From NCBI GenBank assembly GCA_025353925.1, contig JANXNV010000086.1, positions 1 to 49,023 on the forward strand: a stretch of DNA of 49,023 nt, in the 5' to 3' direction. The position numbers and the translations under genes are program-made. Below, piece by piece: positions 32,212 through 40,669 of the stretch. Source of the DNA: Armatimonadota bacterium (GTDB lineage: Bacteria; Armatimonadota; Armatimonadia; Armatimonadales; Capsulimonadaceae). Positions within the stretch are counted from its first letter, which is position 1; every line of letters starts with the position of its first letter. Below the pieces are notes generated by a model that saw nothing but the letters and a program-made list of their open reading frames with translations, had not been told where the DNA came from and did not search any database.

Positions 32212-32683
32212 GGTAATTCTCTTCCTCGCCGAGCAGTGTGTCAAAGTCCTTGTGGAAAGTACTTTTTTCCAGGCGATTCAGCTCTTTAACCAGCACGATG
32301 CGCTCTCGATTTCGGCCGTTCTGCAGGTGTTCGACAAAGGCGTGGAGACCGACTTTTTCGCTCTCCGGGGCTTTTTCTTCGACACTTTGCATGAACTCGA
32401 TCTGGACATCGGCATCGCGCACGGCCCCCAAGGCATCGGTGACCCGGGAGACCTCTTTTTCCGTAACGGCAAAGGGCTTGGGAGGGAATGCCGCCGCGAA
32501 TACCGAGAGTGCCGCCCGGAGGCGACGTGAGGCGACGCGCATATCGTGGAGTGCCTCGATGTCATCTCCGGCACGTGTGCCGTCGAGGTTAGACATCATC
32601 TCTTCAAGCTGCTGACGCAGGGAGGTGTGTGCCGCTTCGGTGAAAGTCGCATTGGGCGCGATATCATAAGCTGACTTCGCCAT
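32204..32683 (-). CDS. CHAD domain, N-terminal half (split gene)
   Basis: 159 residues with SD GAGGAG. AGDDIEALHDMRVASRRLRA, then LSVFAAAFPPK and VTDALGAVRDADVQIEF, match the first half of CHAD: the HxxRVxxRRLR helix and the LGxxRDxDV turn. The polypeptide ends after about one half-domain, where family members normally continue into the second. The next gene supplies that half and overlaps by eight bases. The two products presumably associate into one polyphosphate-binding bundle. It is the first gene of the minus-strand operon. Confidence 0.83.
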   Translation of the reverse strand: MAKSAYDIAPNATFTEAAHTSLRQQLEEMMSNLDGTRAGDDIEALHDMRVASRRLRAALSVFAAAFPPKPFAVTEKEVSRVTDALGAVRDADVQIEFMQSVEEKAPESEKVGLHAFVEHLQNGRNRERIVLVKELNRLEKSTFHKDFDTLLGEEENYHG

Positions 32684-32711
32684 GTATGTCTCCTCTACTC
32701 TTTCTGCACTT

Positions 32712-32740
32712 ATCTTGACGTGTTAGGACTTATTTGTCAA
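32712..32740 (-). promoter_or_regulatory. Predicted promoter of the CHAD–ppx operon, within a dyad
   Basis: On the reverse strand TTGACA (32740–32735), 17 bases, CAAGAT (32717–32712). The -35 is perfect and the -10 weak (three of six), so an activator or other sigma could be needed. CTTGAC (32714–32719) and GTCAAG (32736–32741) are inverted repeats that cover both boxes, a possible operator. The predicted start is near 32705, before the GAGGAG SD. Confidence 0.5.
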
Positions 32741-32759
32741 GGCAGCTAGGTCCAGCGGG

Positions 32760-32765
32760 TATACT
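32760..32765 (+). promoter_or_regulatory. -10 box TATACT giving a leaderless DUF4126 transcript
   Basis: TATACT ends six bases before the ATG at 32772, so transcription would begin on the start codon. No SD is present. A -35 at the proper distance (TCAAGG) is poor; the TTGTCA nearby is 20 bases away. Confidence 0.4.
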
Positions 32766-32771
32766 TGATGT

Positions 32772-33242
32772 ATGTTGGACATGAATGTCAAAGTGATCAC
32801 AGTAGGTATCGTGAGCGGAATGCGGAGCATGGGCGGACCGGCACTGGTCAGCCAGTACCTGACTCAGCACCCTTCGGAGACATTGGAAGAGTCGTCGCTA
32901 GGCTGGCTCGGCACTCCAAGAGCGGCTTTAATTACGAAGTTTCTTGCAGTGGGGGAAATTGTTGGAGACAAGCTGCCGATGACACCGAACCGCATCGCGC
33001 CGGGGCCGCTCTTTGGAAGGGTCATGTCCAGTGCGCTTTGCGGAGCGGCACTTTACGCGTCGGCAGGCAGGAAACCAGCGACCGGGGCGATGCTGGGGAT
33101 CGCCGCGGCAGTGCTTGGAGCCTTCGGCTTTTTCAGTCTGCGAATGTCTCTGGGCCAGGCATCGAAGATACCCGACCCGGTGATCGGTGCCGTGGAGGAC
33201 ATTCTAGCGTACGGAGTCGGCTGGATTGTCGTGGCGAAATAA
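32772..33242 (+). CDS. DUF4126 membrane protein
   Basis: 156 residues. VGIVSGMRSMGGPALVSQYL, then GEIVGDKLPMTPNRIAPGPL, is the DUF4126 pattern (a GxRS/GPA motif in a first helix, a GDKLP-xx-P-R loop). GRVMSSALCGAALYAS and GAMLGIAAAVLGAFGFFSL form the remaining spans, about four in all. Function is unknown. It is divergent from the CHAD operon and convergent with the prepilin-like gene. A second ATG at 32781 is possible. Confidence 0.82.
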   Translation: MLDMNVKVITVGIVSGMRSMGGPALVSQYLTQHPSETLEESSLGWLGTPRAALITKFLAVGEIVGDKLPMTPNRIAPGPLFGRVMSSALCGAALYASAGRKPATGAMLGIAAAVLGAFGFFSLRMSLGQASKIPDPVIGAVEDILAYGVGWIVVAK

Positions 33243-33251
33243 GGCACTGGT

Positions 33252-34154
33252 CTAGTTCGCGCTGAAAGTCCCGACAACCGACTGTGTGTGTGCCGAGTCT
33301 AGAAAGAGTGCATCCGAAGCCGCCGCTTTGTATAAGCCTCGCGAGCTTCCCGCAGTCGCCGTCTGCTGGTCCTGACCGGAGATGCCGTTATGGCCGGCAG
33401 AAACCTGAATTGGACGCAGGAACTTGACATGGCCGTCGTTGAACAAAAAGTTCGAGCCGTCCGTATGAATACCGGTCGCTCCGGTGTAATAGCTTGTATA
33501 GGGTGCCCCGTACGAGTCGACGCCGCTCGCTCCGGCGGCCATGATCCCCGTGGCGAATTTTAGGTTGAGGCCCTGCCCGGTCGCATCGTCGGCCAATGCG
33601 CCGTTCAGCGTGTTATTATAGTCCGGCAAGCCATCAGTTCCAGGGGAAAAGTTGGCATTTGTGCCTGTCGCATAGCCCTCATCGGACTGATCGAGACTGA
33701 CAGTGGCCCCAAAGACTTCGCAGAGCAGCACCGTCGAAGCGGGAGCATTCAGCACCGCCAGCGACTTCCCGCGCAGGTTGCTGTTGTAGGCATAGGAAAC
33801 CGGAGAATCAGTCAACCCAGCAGTGGTGATACGCGCTGTGCTGTCATCGGGACATTGAAACACGCCTGCGCTCTTGACATAGGTGAAGACTTGCCCGGCC
33901 CATCCTTGCCCATAGCCCGCGCCGGGTGCTAAAAATCCGACCGGCAGGCTTTCATCATAGTCCTGTGTGTACTGAATCAGTGCCAGCCCGAGCTGTTTTT
34001 CATTTGAGGAGCAGGAAGCGCGGCGGGCGTTCTCGCGGACCTTCTGAAATACGGGAAAGAGTATCGCCGCGAGAATCGCGATAATAGCGATGACGACGAG
34101 CAGTTCAATCAAAGTGAAACCTCTGATTTTTTCCTTCGGCTGTTTAGCTTGCAT
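33252..34154 (-). CDS. Prepilin-like protein of the DUF1559 / H-X9-DG family
   Basis: 300 residues. A type IV prepilin leader, [20 protein letters not shown] (cleavage at G|F, methylation Phe, Glu at +5), leads into one long hydrophobic helix. [20 protein letters not shown] is the DUF1559 continuation. Near the C-terminus [19 protein letters not shown] gives the H-X9-DG signature. These pseudopilins are present in dozens of copies in Planctomycetes and Armatimonadota, where their surface role is unclear. It is processed by a prepilin peptidase not in this window. It stands alone between convergent and divergent genes. Confidence 0.93.
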   Translation of the reverse strand: MQAKQPKEKIRGFTLIELLVVIAIIAILAAILFPVFQKVRENARRASCSSNEKQLGLALIQYTQDYDESLPVGFLAPGAGYGQGWAGQVFTYVKSAGVFQCPDDSTARITTAGLTDSPVSYAYNSNLRGKSLAVLNAPASTVLLCEVFGATVSLDQSDEGYATGTNANFSPGTDGLPDYNNTLNGALADDATGQGLNLKFATGIMAAGASGVDSYGAPYTSYYTGATGIHTDGSNFLFNDGHVKFLRPIQVSAGHNGISGQDQQTATAGSSRGLYKAAASDALFLDSAHTQSVVGTFSAN

Positions 34155-34227
34155 TAATGGACTTCTTTCGTGCGTTCGATGCCTTGTTAGACGCAGGAAA
34201 AACCGCGAAGGTTCAAAGAAGGCCGAT

Positions 34228-34257
34228 TTGACGTTTACGCTGATTTTCGGGTAAACT
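34228..34257 (+). promoter_or_regulatory. Predicted promoter of rimO
   Basis: TTGACG (34228–34233), 18 bases, TAAACT (34252–34257). The start would be near 34264, leaving a 50-base leader before the TTG at 34314. The match is five and four of six. Confidence 0.45.
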
Positions 34258-34313
34258 TAGCGGGCGAATTTGTTATTGCGTATTAGTGTGCAGACTTGTG
34301 GGGAAGAAAACTT

Positions 34314-35639
34314 TTGACGACCAAAGTGGGTCTGGTTCAGCTTGGCTGTGCCAAAAATCAGGTAGACGGCGAAGAAATGCTGGGCGCACTCGCCGGTGGC
34401 GGGCAGGTGCAGTTCGTCGCGGATAAGGCCGATGCCGACGTGCTGATCGTCAACACCTGCGGCTTCATCAACTCGGCGAAGGAAGAGAGCATCGCGGCAA
34501 TCCTGGATGCCGTCAAGCGTAAACAGCGTGGGCAGATCTCAAAAGTCATTGTCACCGGCTGCCTCGCCCAGCGGTACGGCGAAGACCTGGCCCGCGAAAT
34601 ACCCGAAGTGGACGCGTTTCTCGGCATCGAAAGCGGGCCGAAGATCACCTCCGCCGTGTTTGGAGACCGCCCCCGGCAGATCAACCTTGTGGAGGGTGTC
34701 GCCGAGAAATATCCACTTGTCCCGCTGCGTCGTCTCCGCGCGACTGCCACCCCCTGGACCGCTTACCTGAAGATCTCCGAAGGCTGCGATCACACCTGCA
34801 CATTCTGCGCCATTCCCGGTATTCGCGGCAAGCACCGTTCGAAGCCGGTCGAGCGGCTGGTGCAGGAGGCCACCCAGTTGGCGCAGTCCGGGGCGCGGGA
34901 GCTAAACCTGGTCGCGCAGGATACGACCGCCTATGGCATGGACCTCTATGGCCGCCTTGCGTTGCCGGAGCTGCTAAGAGCACTGGCTCCCATCGAAGGA
35001 ATTGAGTGGCTGCGGCTTCTGTACTGCTACCCGACCATGGTGCGGCAGCCGCTAATCGACGTTTTGCATGAGCTTCCGCAGGTAATTCCCTACATCGATA
35101 TGCCGCTGCAGCATGGGGATGATGCCATGCTGAAGGCGATGAAGCGCGGTGGCAGCGTCGAGCAGTACAAACGGCTTTTTGGCAAGATGCGCGAGGCTCT
35201 GCCTGATTTGGCACTGCGCACGACTTTTTTGGTCGGCTTCCCCGGCGAAACCGACGCACACTTTGAGTCACTCCTAAGCTTCGTGACGCAGATGCGCTTC
35301 GACCGCTTGGGAGTATTCACGTATTCGGCAGAGGAGGGCACACCGGCCTTCGACCTGCCGGGTGCCGTTCCACCGAAAGTTATGCGCGAGCGGCGTGACC
35401 GGCTCATGGCCGCCCAGCAGCCGATCAGCCTGGAGAACAATGCGTGCTGGATTGGCCGCTCACTCGACGTGCTGATTGAGTCCCGTCGCGGCGAAGATGC
35501 CGTGGGCCGCTCATTCCGTGATGCCCCGGAGATCGACGGCGAGGTCGTGGTTAATCACTGCGATGCCCGTCCCGGAGACATGATTCCGGTGCGCGTCACC
35601 CAGGCGCAGGCTTACGACCTGGCCGCTGAGGCCCTATAA
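34314..35639 (+). CDS. rimO: Ribosomal protein S12 methylthiotransferase RimO
   Basis: 441 residues from TTG 34314, where GGGGAAG lies seven bases upstream; a TTG at 34296 is an alternative with no SD. UPF0004 domain: VGLVQLGCAKNQVDGEEML (Cys12), NTCGF (Cys49), TGCLAQRYG (Cys83). Radical SAM domain: EGCDHTCTFCAIPGIRG with C158-x3-C162-x2-C165. The C-terminal about 65 residues form a TRAM domain. LGCAKNQVD and length place it with RimO rather than MiaB. It adds a methylthio group to an Asp of S12 using two 4Fe-4S clusters. Confidence 0.93.
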   Translation: MTTKVGLVQLGCAKNQVDGEEMLGALAGGGQVQFVADKADADVLIVNTCGFINSAKEESIAAILDAVKRKQRGQISKVIVTGCLAQRYGEDLAREIPEVDAFLGIESGPKITSAVFGDRPRQINLVEGVAEKYPLVPLRRLRATATPWTAYLKISEGCDHTCTFCAIPGIRGKHRSKPVERLVQEATQLAQSGARELNLVAQDTTAYGMDLYGRLALPELLRALAPIEGIEWLRLLYCYPTMVRQPLIDVLHELPQVIPYIDMPLQHGDDAMLKAMKRGGSVEQYKRLFGKMREALPDLALRTTFLVGFPGETDAHFESLLSFVTQMRFDRLGVFTYSAEEGTPAFDLPGAVPPKVMRERRDRLMAAQQPISLENNACWIGRSLDVLIESRRGEDAVGRSFRDAPEIDGEVVVNHCDARPGDMIPVRVTQAQAYDLAAEAL

Positions 35640-35687
35640 TTTCCCAATCTTTCAGTTCCAACTTTTTCATTGACACGAGGAGACCGC

Positions 35688-37613
35688 ATGGCGACACCCC
35701 GAACATCCGAGAAGAAATCACCCACCAAGAAGACGGCAGCCACAGGCACGTCGGACCCAACCGAAACACTGGCCGCCGAAGTCCTGCAAACCCTGCTGCA
35801 TCGGGGGCTAGTCCGCCTCGGCGAACCGGCCCGAATCAGCGAAGTCGCACGGGAGACCGGCGAAGAAGTCGTTACCCCGGCCCTCGCCCGCCATGTCATG
35901 GCGAGCACACCGCGCCGCTTCGTCGCGGTAGACCGTCGCTGGGACATCACCAGCCGCTACCTGGATAAGACCCGGCCGCTGGAGCGGATACTGGAGGAGC
36001 TGATCGCCGTTTATGGTGCCCCTCTGCCGACGAGCGAAGCGGCGGGTGAGCTGGGACAAGTGACCGGGCGGGTCCGCGAGAGCTTTGATGAGGTCGCTCC
36101 CCGCCTACTGCGCGGCAACCCGTTCTTCCCCGTGGCGGGTGGTTTAGCCTACGGCCTGAAATCCTGGCTGCTCGACATGACCTCCGAGCGTGAAGACGAC
36201 CTCTTATTTTACAATTATTTAAGCGCAGAGAAGCTCGCTCCTTTCGCGAAAGCCGCCAAAGGGCTGGACTGGGAGACGGATCTAGCCGGGTCAGCCCGAA
36301 TGGTGGTTCAGGCAGGCGGCAAAGAAGCGGTCGATAACCGCGTGGTCCAGTACTACGCCTGGAAAAACCTCGGTGAAGATTTCGACGGAGCTGCCCTCTA
36401 CGATGCGATGGCGACGGACCGCGAAACGTTCCTGGCACTGCCCGACCACCGCTGGCTCCTGACCGAGAACATTGAGGCTCTGCGGCAGCTTTGGACCGTG
36501 CAGGCGGCGCAGGCTGCGGAGATGGTCATCGAAGAGCCGGCCGCCGAAGCTGTCCCGGCGGCGGCGACCGAGGCATTGCCGCTGGAAGTCACCGGGGAGG
36601 ACGCGGAGGAGATCGCTCACTTCTTCGACGGACTGGAAGAGATCGTTCGTGTGCCCGACCTGCTGACTCAGGTCTTCGACATCCGGCCCGGCAGCCGCAC
36701 GTTTGCCGACGATACAATGACGCTCACTGAGTACCTGCGCGGCAAGCCCGGCAAGTTCGTGTGGGTGGGGGCTGACCGCTTCCGCGCTCCGGGCACGCTG
36801 CCTCCGTACATCGGACAAGTTCCCGAATCGCTGACATTCCCCACCCTGCCTCGTTTCGAGACGGCGGATGGCGAGATTTTGGATCAGATGCTGGCCGATG
36901 AGGGGCTTGAGGAAGGGCTGCAGCAAGAGATTTTGGACCCGGTCTCGCAGGATGTAAACGACCAGGAAGCCGCCAGCCGCACCGTCTGGGCGGAAGGGGC
37001 CAATGCCGCCGCGACTCGTCTGCGCCTGGTACTGAAAAATCATCACAAAGAGATTGGGACGTTCCCACTCGCACAGATACCGACCGGCTTCTTCCCAACC
37101 GAACCGAATATCGTTGAGCTGACCCTGCTCGATGCTTCCGGAACTCCTTCTTCGATCTACGTCGACTATGATGTTCAGCTTGCCTACGGCCTTTTCGATG
37201 TCTACTCAGAGATCGCTGCGGAATCGGGTGCCGTCGTGTACCTGGAAAAGACCGATAAGCCGGACGAGTACAAGTTTATTGATGAGAATGAGACTGACCC
37301 CGGCGTCTTCGTCAGCCCCGCGCGGATGGAGGAGCTGCTGGACTTCCGGACGGAAGTCGAGGCGGGCTCTCCGCTCTCAACGTACGATATTGTGCGCCGC
37401 ATCCTGGATCATTACGGTGTCAAAAAAGGCTGCTCGTTCCTGACCCTTCTCACGGAAGTAAACCTGGTACGCCGTACCCCGCGCCGCCTGCTGGCCAGTA
37501 TCCTGAGCGGCTATGCGGCATTCCATCCCCGAGCAGAGCGATGGACGTTCGACGCCAAAAAGGAGCCGGAAGGCTTCGACAAGAGCAAGGCTGAGTTTAT
37601 TCTCAAGCGGTAA
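35688..37613 (+). CDS. Large unrecognised protein with winged-helix-like repeats
   Basis: 641 residues from ATG 35688 with GAGGAGA seven bases upstream. The first 30 residues are Lys/Thr/Ser-rich and disordered. Residues about 30–150 look like two winged-helix units (TLLHRGLVRLGEPARISEVA, RRFVAVDRRWDITSRYLD; then ELIAVYGAPLPTSEAAGEL). A helical middle with an Ala/Glu-rich linker (about 280–310) follows. The segment LTEYLRGKPGKFVWVGADRF and the C-terminal STYDIVRRILDHYGVKKGCS, with RRLLASILSG, again look like HARE-HTH/restriction-associated winged helices. No signal, no membrane span. No catalytic motif was found, so a nucleic-acid-binding role is only inferred. Confidence 0.7.
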   Translation: MATPRTSEKKSPTKKTAATGTSDPTETLAAEVLQTLLHRGLVRLGEPARISEVARETGEEVVTPALARHVMASTPRRFVAVDRRWDITSRYLDKTRPLERILEELIAVYGAPLPTSEAAGELGQVTGRVRESFDEVAPRLLRGNPFFPVAGGLAYGLKSWLLDMTSEREDDLLFYNYLSAEKLAPFAKAAKGLDWETDLAGSARMVVQAGGKEAVDNRVVQYYAWKNLGEDFDGAALYDAMATDRETFLALPDHRWLLTENIEALRQLWTVQAAQAAEMVIEEPAAEAVPAAATEALPLEVTGEDAEEIAHFFDGLEEIVRVPDLLTQVFDIRPGSRTFADDTMTLTEYLRGKPGKFVWVGADRFRAPGTLPPYIGQVPESLTFPTLPRFETADGEILDQMLADEGLEEGLQQEILDPVSQDVNDQEAASRTVWAEGANAAATRLRLVLKNHHKEIGTFPLAQIPTGFFPTEPNIVELTLLDASGTPSSIYVDYDVQLAYGLFDVYSEIAAESGAVVYLEKTDKPDEYKFIDENETDPGVFVSPARMEELLDFRTEVEAGSPLSTYDIVRRILDHYGVKKGCSFLTLLTEVNLVRRTPRRLLASILSGYAAFHPRAERWTFDAKKEPEGFDKSKAEFILKR

Positions 37614-37629
37614 ATGCAGCCGAATAAAA

Positions 37630-37736
37630 ACGAGTGGTTGAAAACCACTCGCTAGGTTAAGCACCCTTCGGGTGTCGGATAATTTTCCGACCGTCCGCAG
37701 GACGCCTCACCTAGCGAGTGGTTTTCAACCACTCGT
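37630..37736. repeat. 107-bp array of five hairpins bounded by 28-bp perfect inverted repeats
   Basis: The arm at 37630–37657 is the exact reverse complement of 37709–37736. Each arm is itself a hairpin: CGAGTGGTT/AACCACTCG with a three-base loop. Between them lie three more stem-loops: CACCC/GGGTG (37662–37674), TCGGA/TCCGA (37675–37690) and CGTCC/GGACG (37692–37704). It fills the gap between two plus-strand genes, starting 17 bases after a stop. It resembles a REP/BIME or MITE-like element; it may also terminate transcription. Confidence 0.85.
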
Positions 37737-37756
37737 CCTTCCTTGCCCTACTGCTT

Positions 37757-38455
37757 ATGAACTTTCTCGCGCACTATTACGCAGCGACACGCCTCCAGGC
37801 TGCCGTCACACCGCTTCCCGCGTACACTGTCGGAACCGCCCTGCCGGATCTGTTGCCCTTGGCCGCTCCGCGAACTCGCCTTCGTCTTCCTCTCCTCGGC
37901 CAATATTCCGTTACCACCGCCGACTCGGCACTGACAGTCGGCGTCCTTTCCCACTTGAATGCGGATACCGCCTTCCACAAATCACCGGCGTTTGCGGAGG
38001 CGCAAGTTCAGGCAAGCAGGCTCCTGAAGCAGACGGAATTTGTCGGGATACGCGTTCGCCGATTCTTTGTCGCGCACATACTAGTTGAGCTGGCTTTGGA
38101 TGCCGCGCTGCTGAGAAGCGATCCCGCCCTCGGCGAAGAGTTTTATGCCGCTTTCGGAGCGGCGGATTTCGGCGGTATCGCCCGATGGACTGAGAATGCC
38201 GTTTCCCGTCCGCTCCCGGAACTGCCCCATGTCCTCGAGCGTTTTGCCGACGCTCGTTATCTGCTGCATTACCATTCAAATGACGGCGTCGCCGAAGGGT
38301 TATCTCATCTCTGTGCTCGTGCGCGGCAAGATGGCTTCACGGGAGAGAACTTCACGCGCTTGAGCCATGTCGTCGGCGAGACGGTGAGCAGCCTCTATCC
38401 TAAAGTGGCGGCACTGCTTTCGGAAGCGGCTCACCCGCCTACGACTTCGAAGTAG
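37757..38455 (+). CDS. AcpH-like (acyl carrier protein phosphodiesterase, DUF479) protein
   Basis: 232 residues from ATG 37757, where MNFLAHYYAA matches the highly typical MNFLAHLxLA start of AcpH. The frame is open 39 bases further upstream, but that part lies within the hairpin array. GTALPDLLPL (Asp), GVLSHLNADTAFHKSPAF (His-x-x-Asp) and FFVAHILVELALDAALL (His, Asp) suit this HD-like helical fold. AcpH removes 4'-phosphopantetheine from ACP, but divergent homologues may do something else. The 3' end overlaps the convergent nucleoside hydrolase gene by 25 bases. No SD is evident. Confidence 0.75.
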   Translation: MNFLAHYYAATRLQAAVTPLPAYTVGTALPDLLPLAAPRTRLRLPLLGQYSVTTADSALTVGVLSHLNADTAFHKSPAFAEAQVQASRLLKQTEFVGIRVRRFFVAHILVELALDAALLRSDPALGEEFYAAFGAADFGGIARWTENAVSRPLPELPHVLERFADARYLLHYHSNDGVAEGLSHLCARARQDGFTGENFTRLSHVVGETVSSLYPKVAALLSEAAHPPTTSK

Positions 38456-39315
38456 TGCGCAAAGAAAGCCGCCGGGTCAACATCGGTCGCAATCTGATGC
38501 GGCTTGCTCGGCGCTTCCGGCACCAAAAGCGTCTGGCCCAGCAAGCGGGGACTGGTCAGCTCGATTTCGACCAGCTGTGCTTCGGTTTTGCAGAGCGTGG
38601 CGTTGAAGATCAGCGCAGCGGCCAGCGGGTCATGAAACACGATCTCCGGGACATCGTGAAACCAAACTTCCGCCATGGCCGAGACCAGCTCCAATGCACC
38701 GCCTGCCTGCACGAAGCGGCGGCGGCATTCCTCGGCGGGAAGTCGGCATTGACCAGTCACATCGATGCCTACGGCAGTGAGATTTGGCACAGGGGCGGCA
38801 AAGACCTTCGCCGCGGAATGCGGATCGCACAAGATATTCCACTCGCTGCGCGGGGCCGTAAACCAGCCGCCCATGAGCATCAGGCTTTTCAAGAGTGTGG
38901 GGATCTCCGGGTCCATCGCGAAAATCAGGGCAATATTTGTCAGAGGCCCGATCGCCAGCAGCGTGATTTCGCCGGGCCGTGACCGAATTGTCTGCCGCAG
39001 GAACTCAATTGCCGTGTTCTCCTTCGTAAATTCCCGGTGCGGCCAGCGATCCGACAACGCTGCCGCCTGCGGTGCATGGGGCTGTTTGGGTGGGACTAGC
39101 CAAGCGTTCTCGGATCCGACATGCACGGGAATATCTTCGCGCCCGCCTGCGCGGCACACCGCATCAGCCAGCATCGCCCTTTTCTCAGGCTCACCGCTGA
39201 CCGTCGTGATCCCCATCAGCTCGCACTGCGGCTGACGCAGGAGGTAGGCCAAAGCAACGGCATCGTCGATATCTGATCCGATATCCGTGTCCAGCAGAAT
39301 TGGAACAGTGTTCAT
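38431..39315 (-). CDS. Inosine-uridine preferring nucleoside hydrolase (IUNH family)
   Basis: 294 residues, SD GGAGGG. The N-terminal calcium-binding cluster LLDTDIGSDIDDAVAL (DTDxGxDxDD) is diagnostic. GITTVSGEPEKRA, LLAIGPLTNIALI, LMLMGGW and EWNILCDPHSAAKVF, with FHDPLAAALI near the end, are all in family order. It hydrolyses ribonucleosides to base and ribose; purine versus pyrimidine preference cannot be told. There is no signal peptide, so it is cytosolic and likely salvage-related. Confidence 0.93.
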   Translation of the reverse strand: MNTVPILLDTDIGSDIDDAVALAYLLRQPQCELMGITTVSGEPEKRAMLADAVCRAGGREDIPVHVGSENAWLVPPKQPHAPQAAALSDRWPHREFTKENTAIEFLRQTIRSRPGEITLLAIGPLTNIALIFAMDPEIPTLLKSLMLMGGWFTAPRSEWNILCDPHSAAKVFAAPVPNLTAVGIDVTGQCRLPAEECRRRFVQAGGALELVSAMAEVWFHDVPEIVFHDPLAAALIFNATLCKTEAQLVEIELTSPRLLGQTLLVPEAPSKPHQIATDVDPAAFFAHYFEVVGG

Positions 39316-39417
39316 AGAAAGCCCTCCGCCGCCCTTTCGTTCTTACTGCTGCTTTTTCCTCTCATAATTTATTGCACCGACGCAGGAATTGATACTGTCG
39401 GCGGCGAAATCGGCTGC

Positions 39418-39648
39418 ATGATGGACACAGAGAAGAAATATCGCATACATTTCCCCCTGGACCGGATCAGCGCACCGATTGTCACGCATCTGGTGATGGA
39501 TTATGATCTCTCGCCTAATCTGCTCCGCGCCGATGTAGATGCCAAAAATGGCGGGTGGCTGGTGGTCGGTCTGACCGGTGAGAACTCCAAGCTGGAATCG
39601 GCACTCAGCTGGCTGCGCGGGCAGGGCTTGGGCGTCGAAGAAGAATAA
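39418..39648 (+). CDS. NIL-domain protein
   Basis: 76 residues (ATG 39418 or the next codon). KKYRIHFPLDRISAPIVTHL, DYDLSPNLLRADVDAKNGG, then WLVVGLTGENSKLESALSWL is the ferredoxin-like NIL fold: a beta strand, the P-(I/V)-x-x-L helix, the 'N-(I/L)-L-x-A' strand, and a terminal helix ending in VEEE. Stand-alone NIL proteins are small, and in ABC methionine importers the domain binds substrate to regulate. No partner is adjacent. It ends 19 bases before the oxidoreductase gene and could be co-transcribed. Confidence 0.8.
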   Translation: MMDTEKKYRIHFPLDRISAPIVTHLVMDYDLSPNLLRADVDAKNGGWLVVGLTGENSKLESALSWLRGQGLGVEEE

Positions 39649-39667
39649 GCGAGTAGAGGAAAATAAA

Positions 39668-40669
39668 ATGGCGGAGAAAATCCAATTTGCCGTGATCGGG
39701 ACCGGAGGAATGGCCCAGGGGCATATCGAAAAGCTGCTGACACTTCCTGAAGTCACACTGGCTGCATTTGCCGATATCAGTGAGGCCAGCATCGCACGGA
39801 CCCAGAAACGTCACGGCGAAGCGGCCTCCGAAATCCCGACATTTAGCGATTATCGTGAGATGCTGCAAGTGGTCAAGCCCCACGCTGTCTTGATCGCCAC
39901 TCCGCATACGCTGCATTTTCCGATGGCGATGGACTGCCTCGGGGCGGGCTGCCATGTGCTGCTGGAGAAGCCTATGGTCAATAAAGTAACCGAGGCCCAC
40001 GCACTGCTTGCGAAAATCGAGGAAACGAAGAAAGTTGTTGCACTCGGCTATCAGCGCCATTCGCTGCCGCACTTTCGGTATATCAAAGAAAAGATCGCTT
40101 CCGGTGAGTTTGGTCAGGTGCAGTTCATCAATGCGCTGCAGCAGCAGGGCTGGGCAAAAGGAACGGCCGGCTCGTGGCGTCAGGACCCGGCCCAATCGGG
40201 TGGCGGTCAGATCAACGACAGCGGCTCGCATCTGCTGGACATCGTCCTGTGGACGACGGGGTTGGCTCCGGAAACCGTCGCGGCGTTTATGGACAGACGC
40301 GGGACGCCCGTCGACATCAACAGTGCCCTTTCAATCAAATTTACGAATGGGGCACACGGCAACATCTCCGTGGTCGGAGACGCCGCAGGCTGGTACGAGG
40401 ACATCACGATCTGGTGCGATAAAGGCTCATTTTATGTCCGCAACGACGGCAGCTTCCGGGTGCAGGGGACAGATGGGAAGACATACACGCCGGAGCTTTC
40501 CGATATGCCCGATGGCTCCGACGTCATCACCAATTTTATTCACGGCATCCTCGGCACGGAAGAGATTGCCGCCGTCCCGATGAACGGTCTTCGAACGATC
40601 GAGCTGACCGAGGCGGCCTGGGAGTCGGCAGCGTCCGGCGGGAAGACGACAGCAGTGAGACGTTCGTGA
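39668..40669 (+). CDS. Gfo/Idh/MocA-family oxidoreductase
   Basis: 333 residues from ATG 39668 with AGAGGAAAA upstream. Rossmann start IQFAVIGTGGMAQGHIEKL, ATPHTLHFPMAMDCLGAGCH, the hallmark LLEKPMVNKVTEAHAL (EKP lysine), and the C-terminal sheet domain with GGGQINDSGSHLLDIVLW (the DxGxHxxD catalytic area). It oxidises or reduces a sugar or cyclitol with NAD(P). No signal peptide, so it is cytosolic. A sugar-catabolic role is in keeping with the sugar-isomerase-like gene at 21773, but the substrate is unknown. Confidence 0.9.
   Translation: MAEKIQFAVIGTGGMAQGHIEKLLTLPEVTLAAFADISEASIARTQKRHGEAASEIPTFSDYREMLQVVKPHAVLIATPHTLHFPMAMDCLGAGCHVLLEKPMVNKVTEAHALLAKIEETKKVVALGYQRHSLPHFRYIKEKIASGEFGQVQFINALQQQGWAKGTAGSWRQDPAQSGGGQINDSGSHLLDIVLWTTGLAPETVAAFMDRRGTPVDINSALSIKFTNGAHGNISVVGDAAGWYEDITIWCDKGSFYVRNDGSFRVQGTDGKTYTPELSDMPDGSDVITNFIHGILGTEEIAAVPMNGLRTIELTEAAWESAASGGKTTAVRRS

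Noticed and set aside
32735-32765. TTGTCA (plus strand) as -35 for the TATACT before DUF4126
   Set aside because: The spacer would be 20 bases, too long for a normal sigma-70 promoter.
37630-37736. CRISPR-like or tRNA-like reading of the hairpin array
   Set aside because: There are only two arms, inverted rather than direct, without regular spacers; no acceptor stem, anticodon arm or CCA pattern fits.
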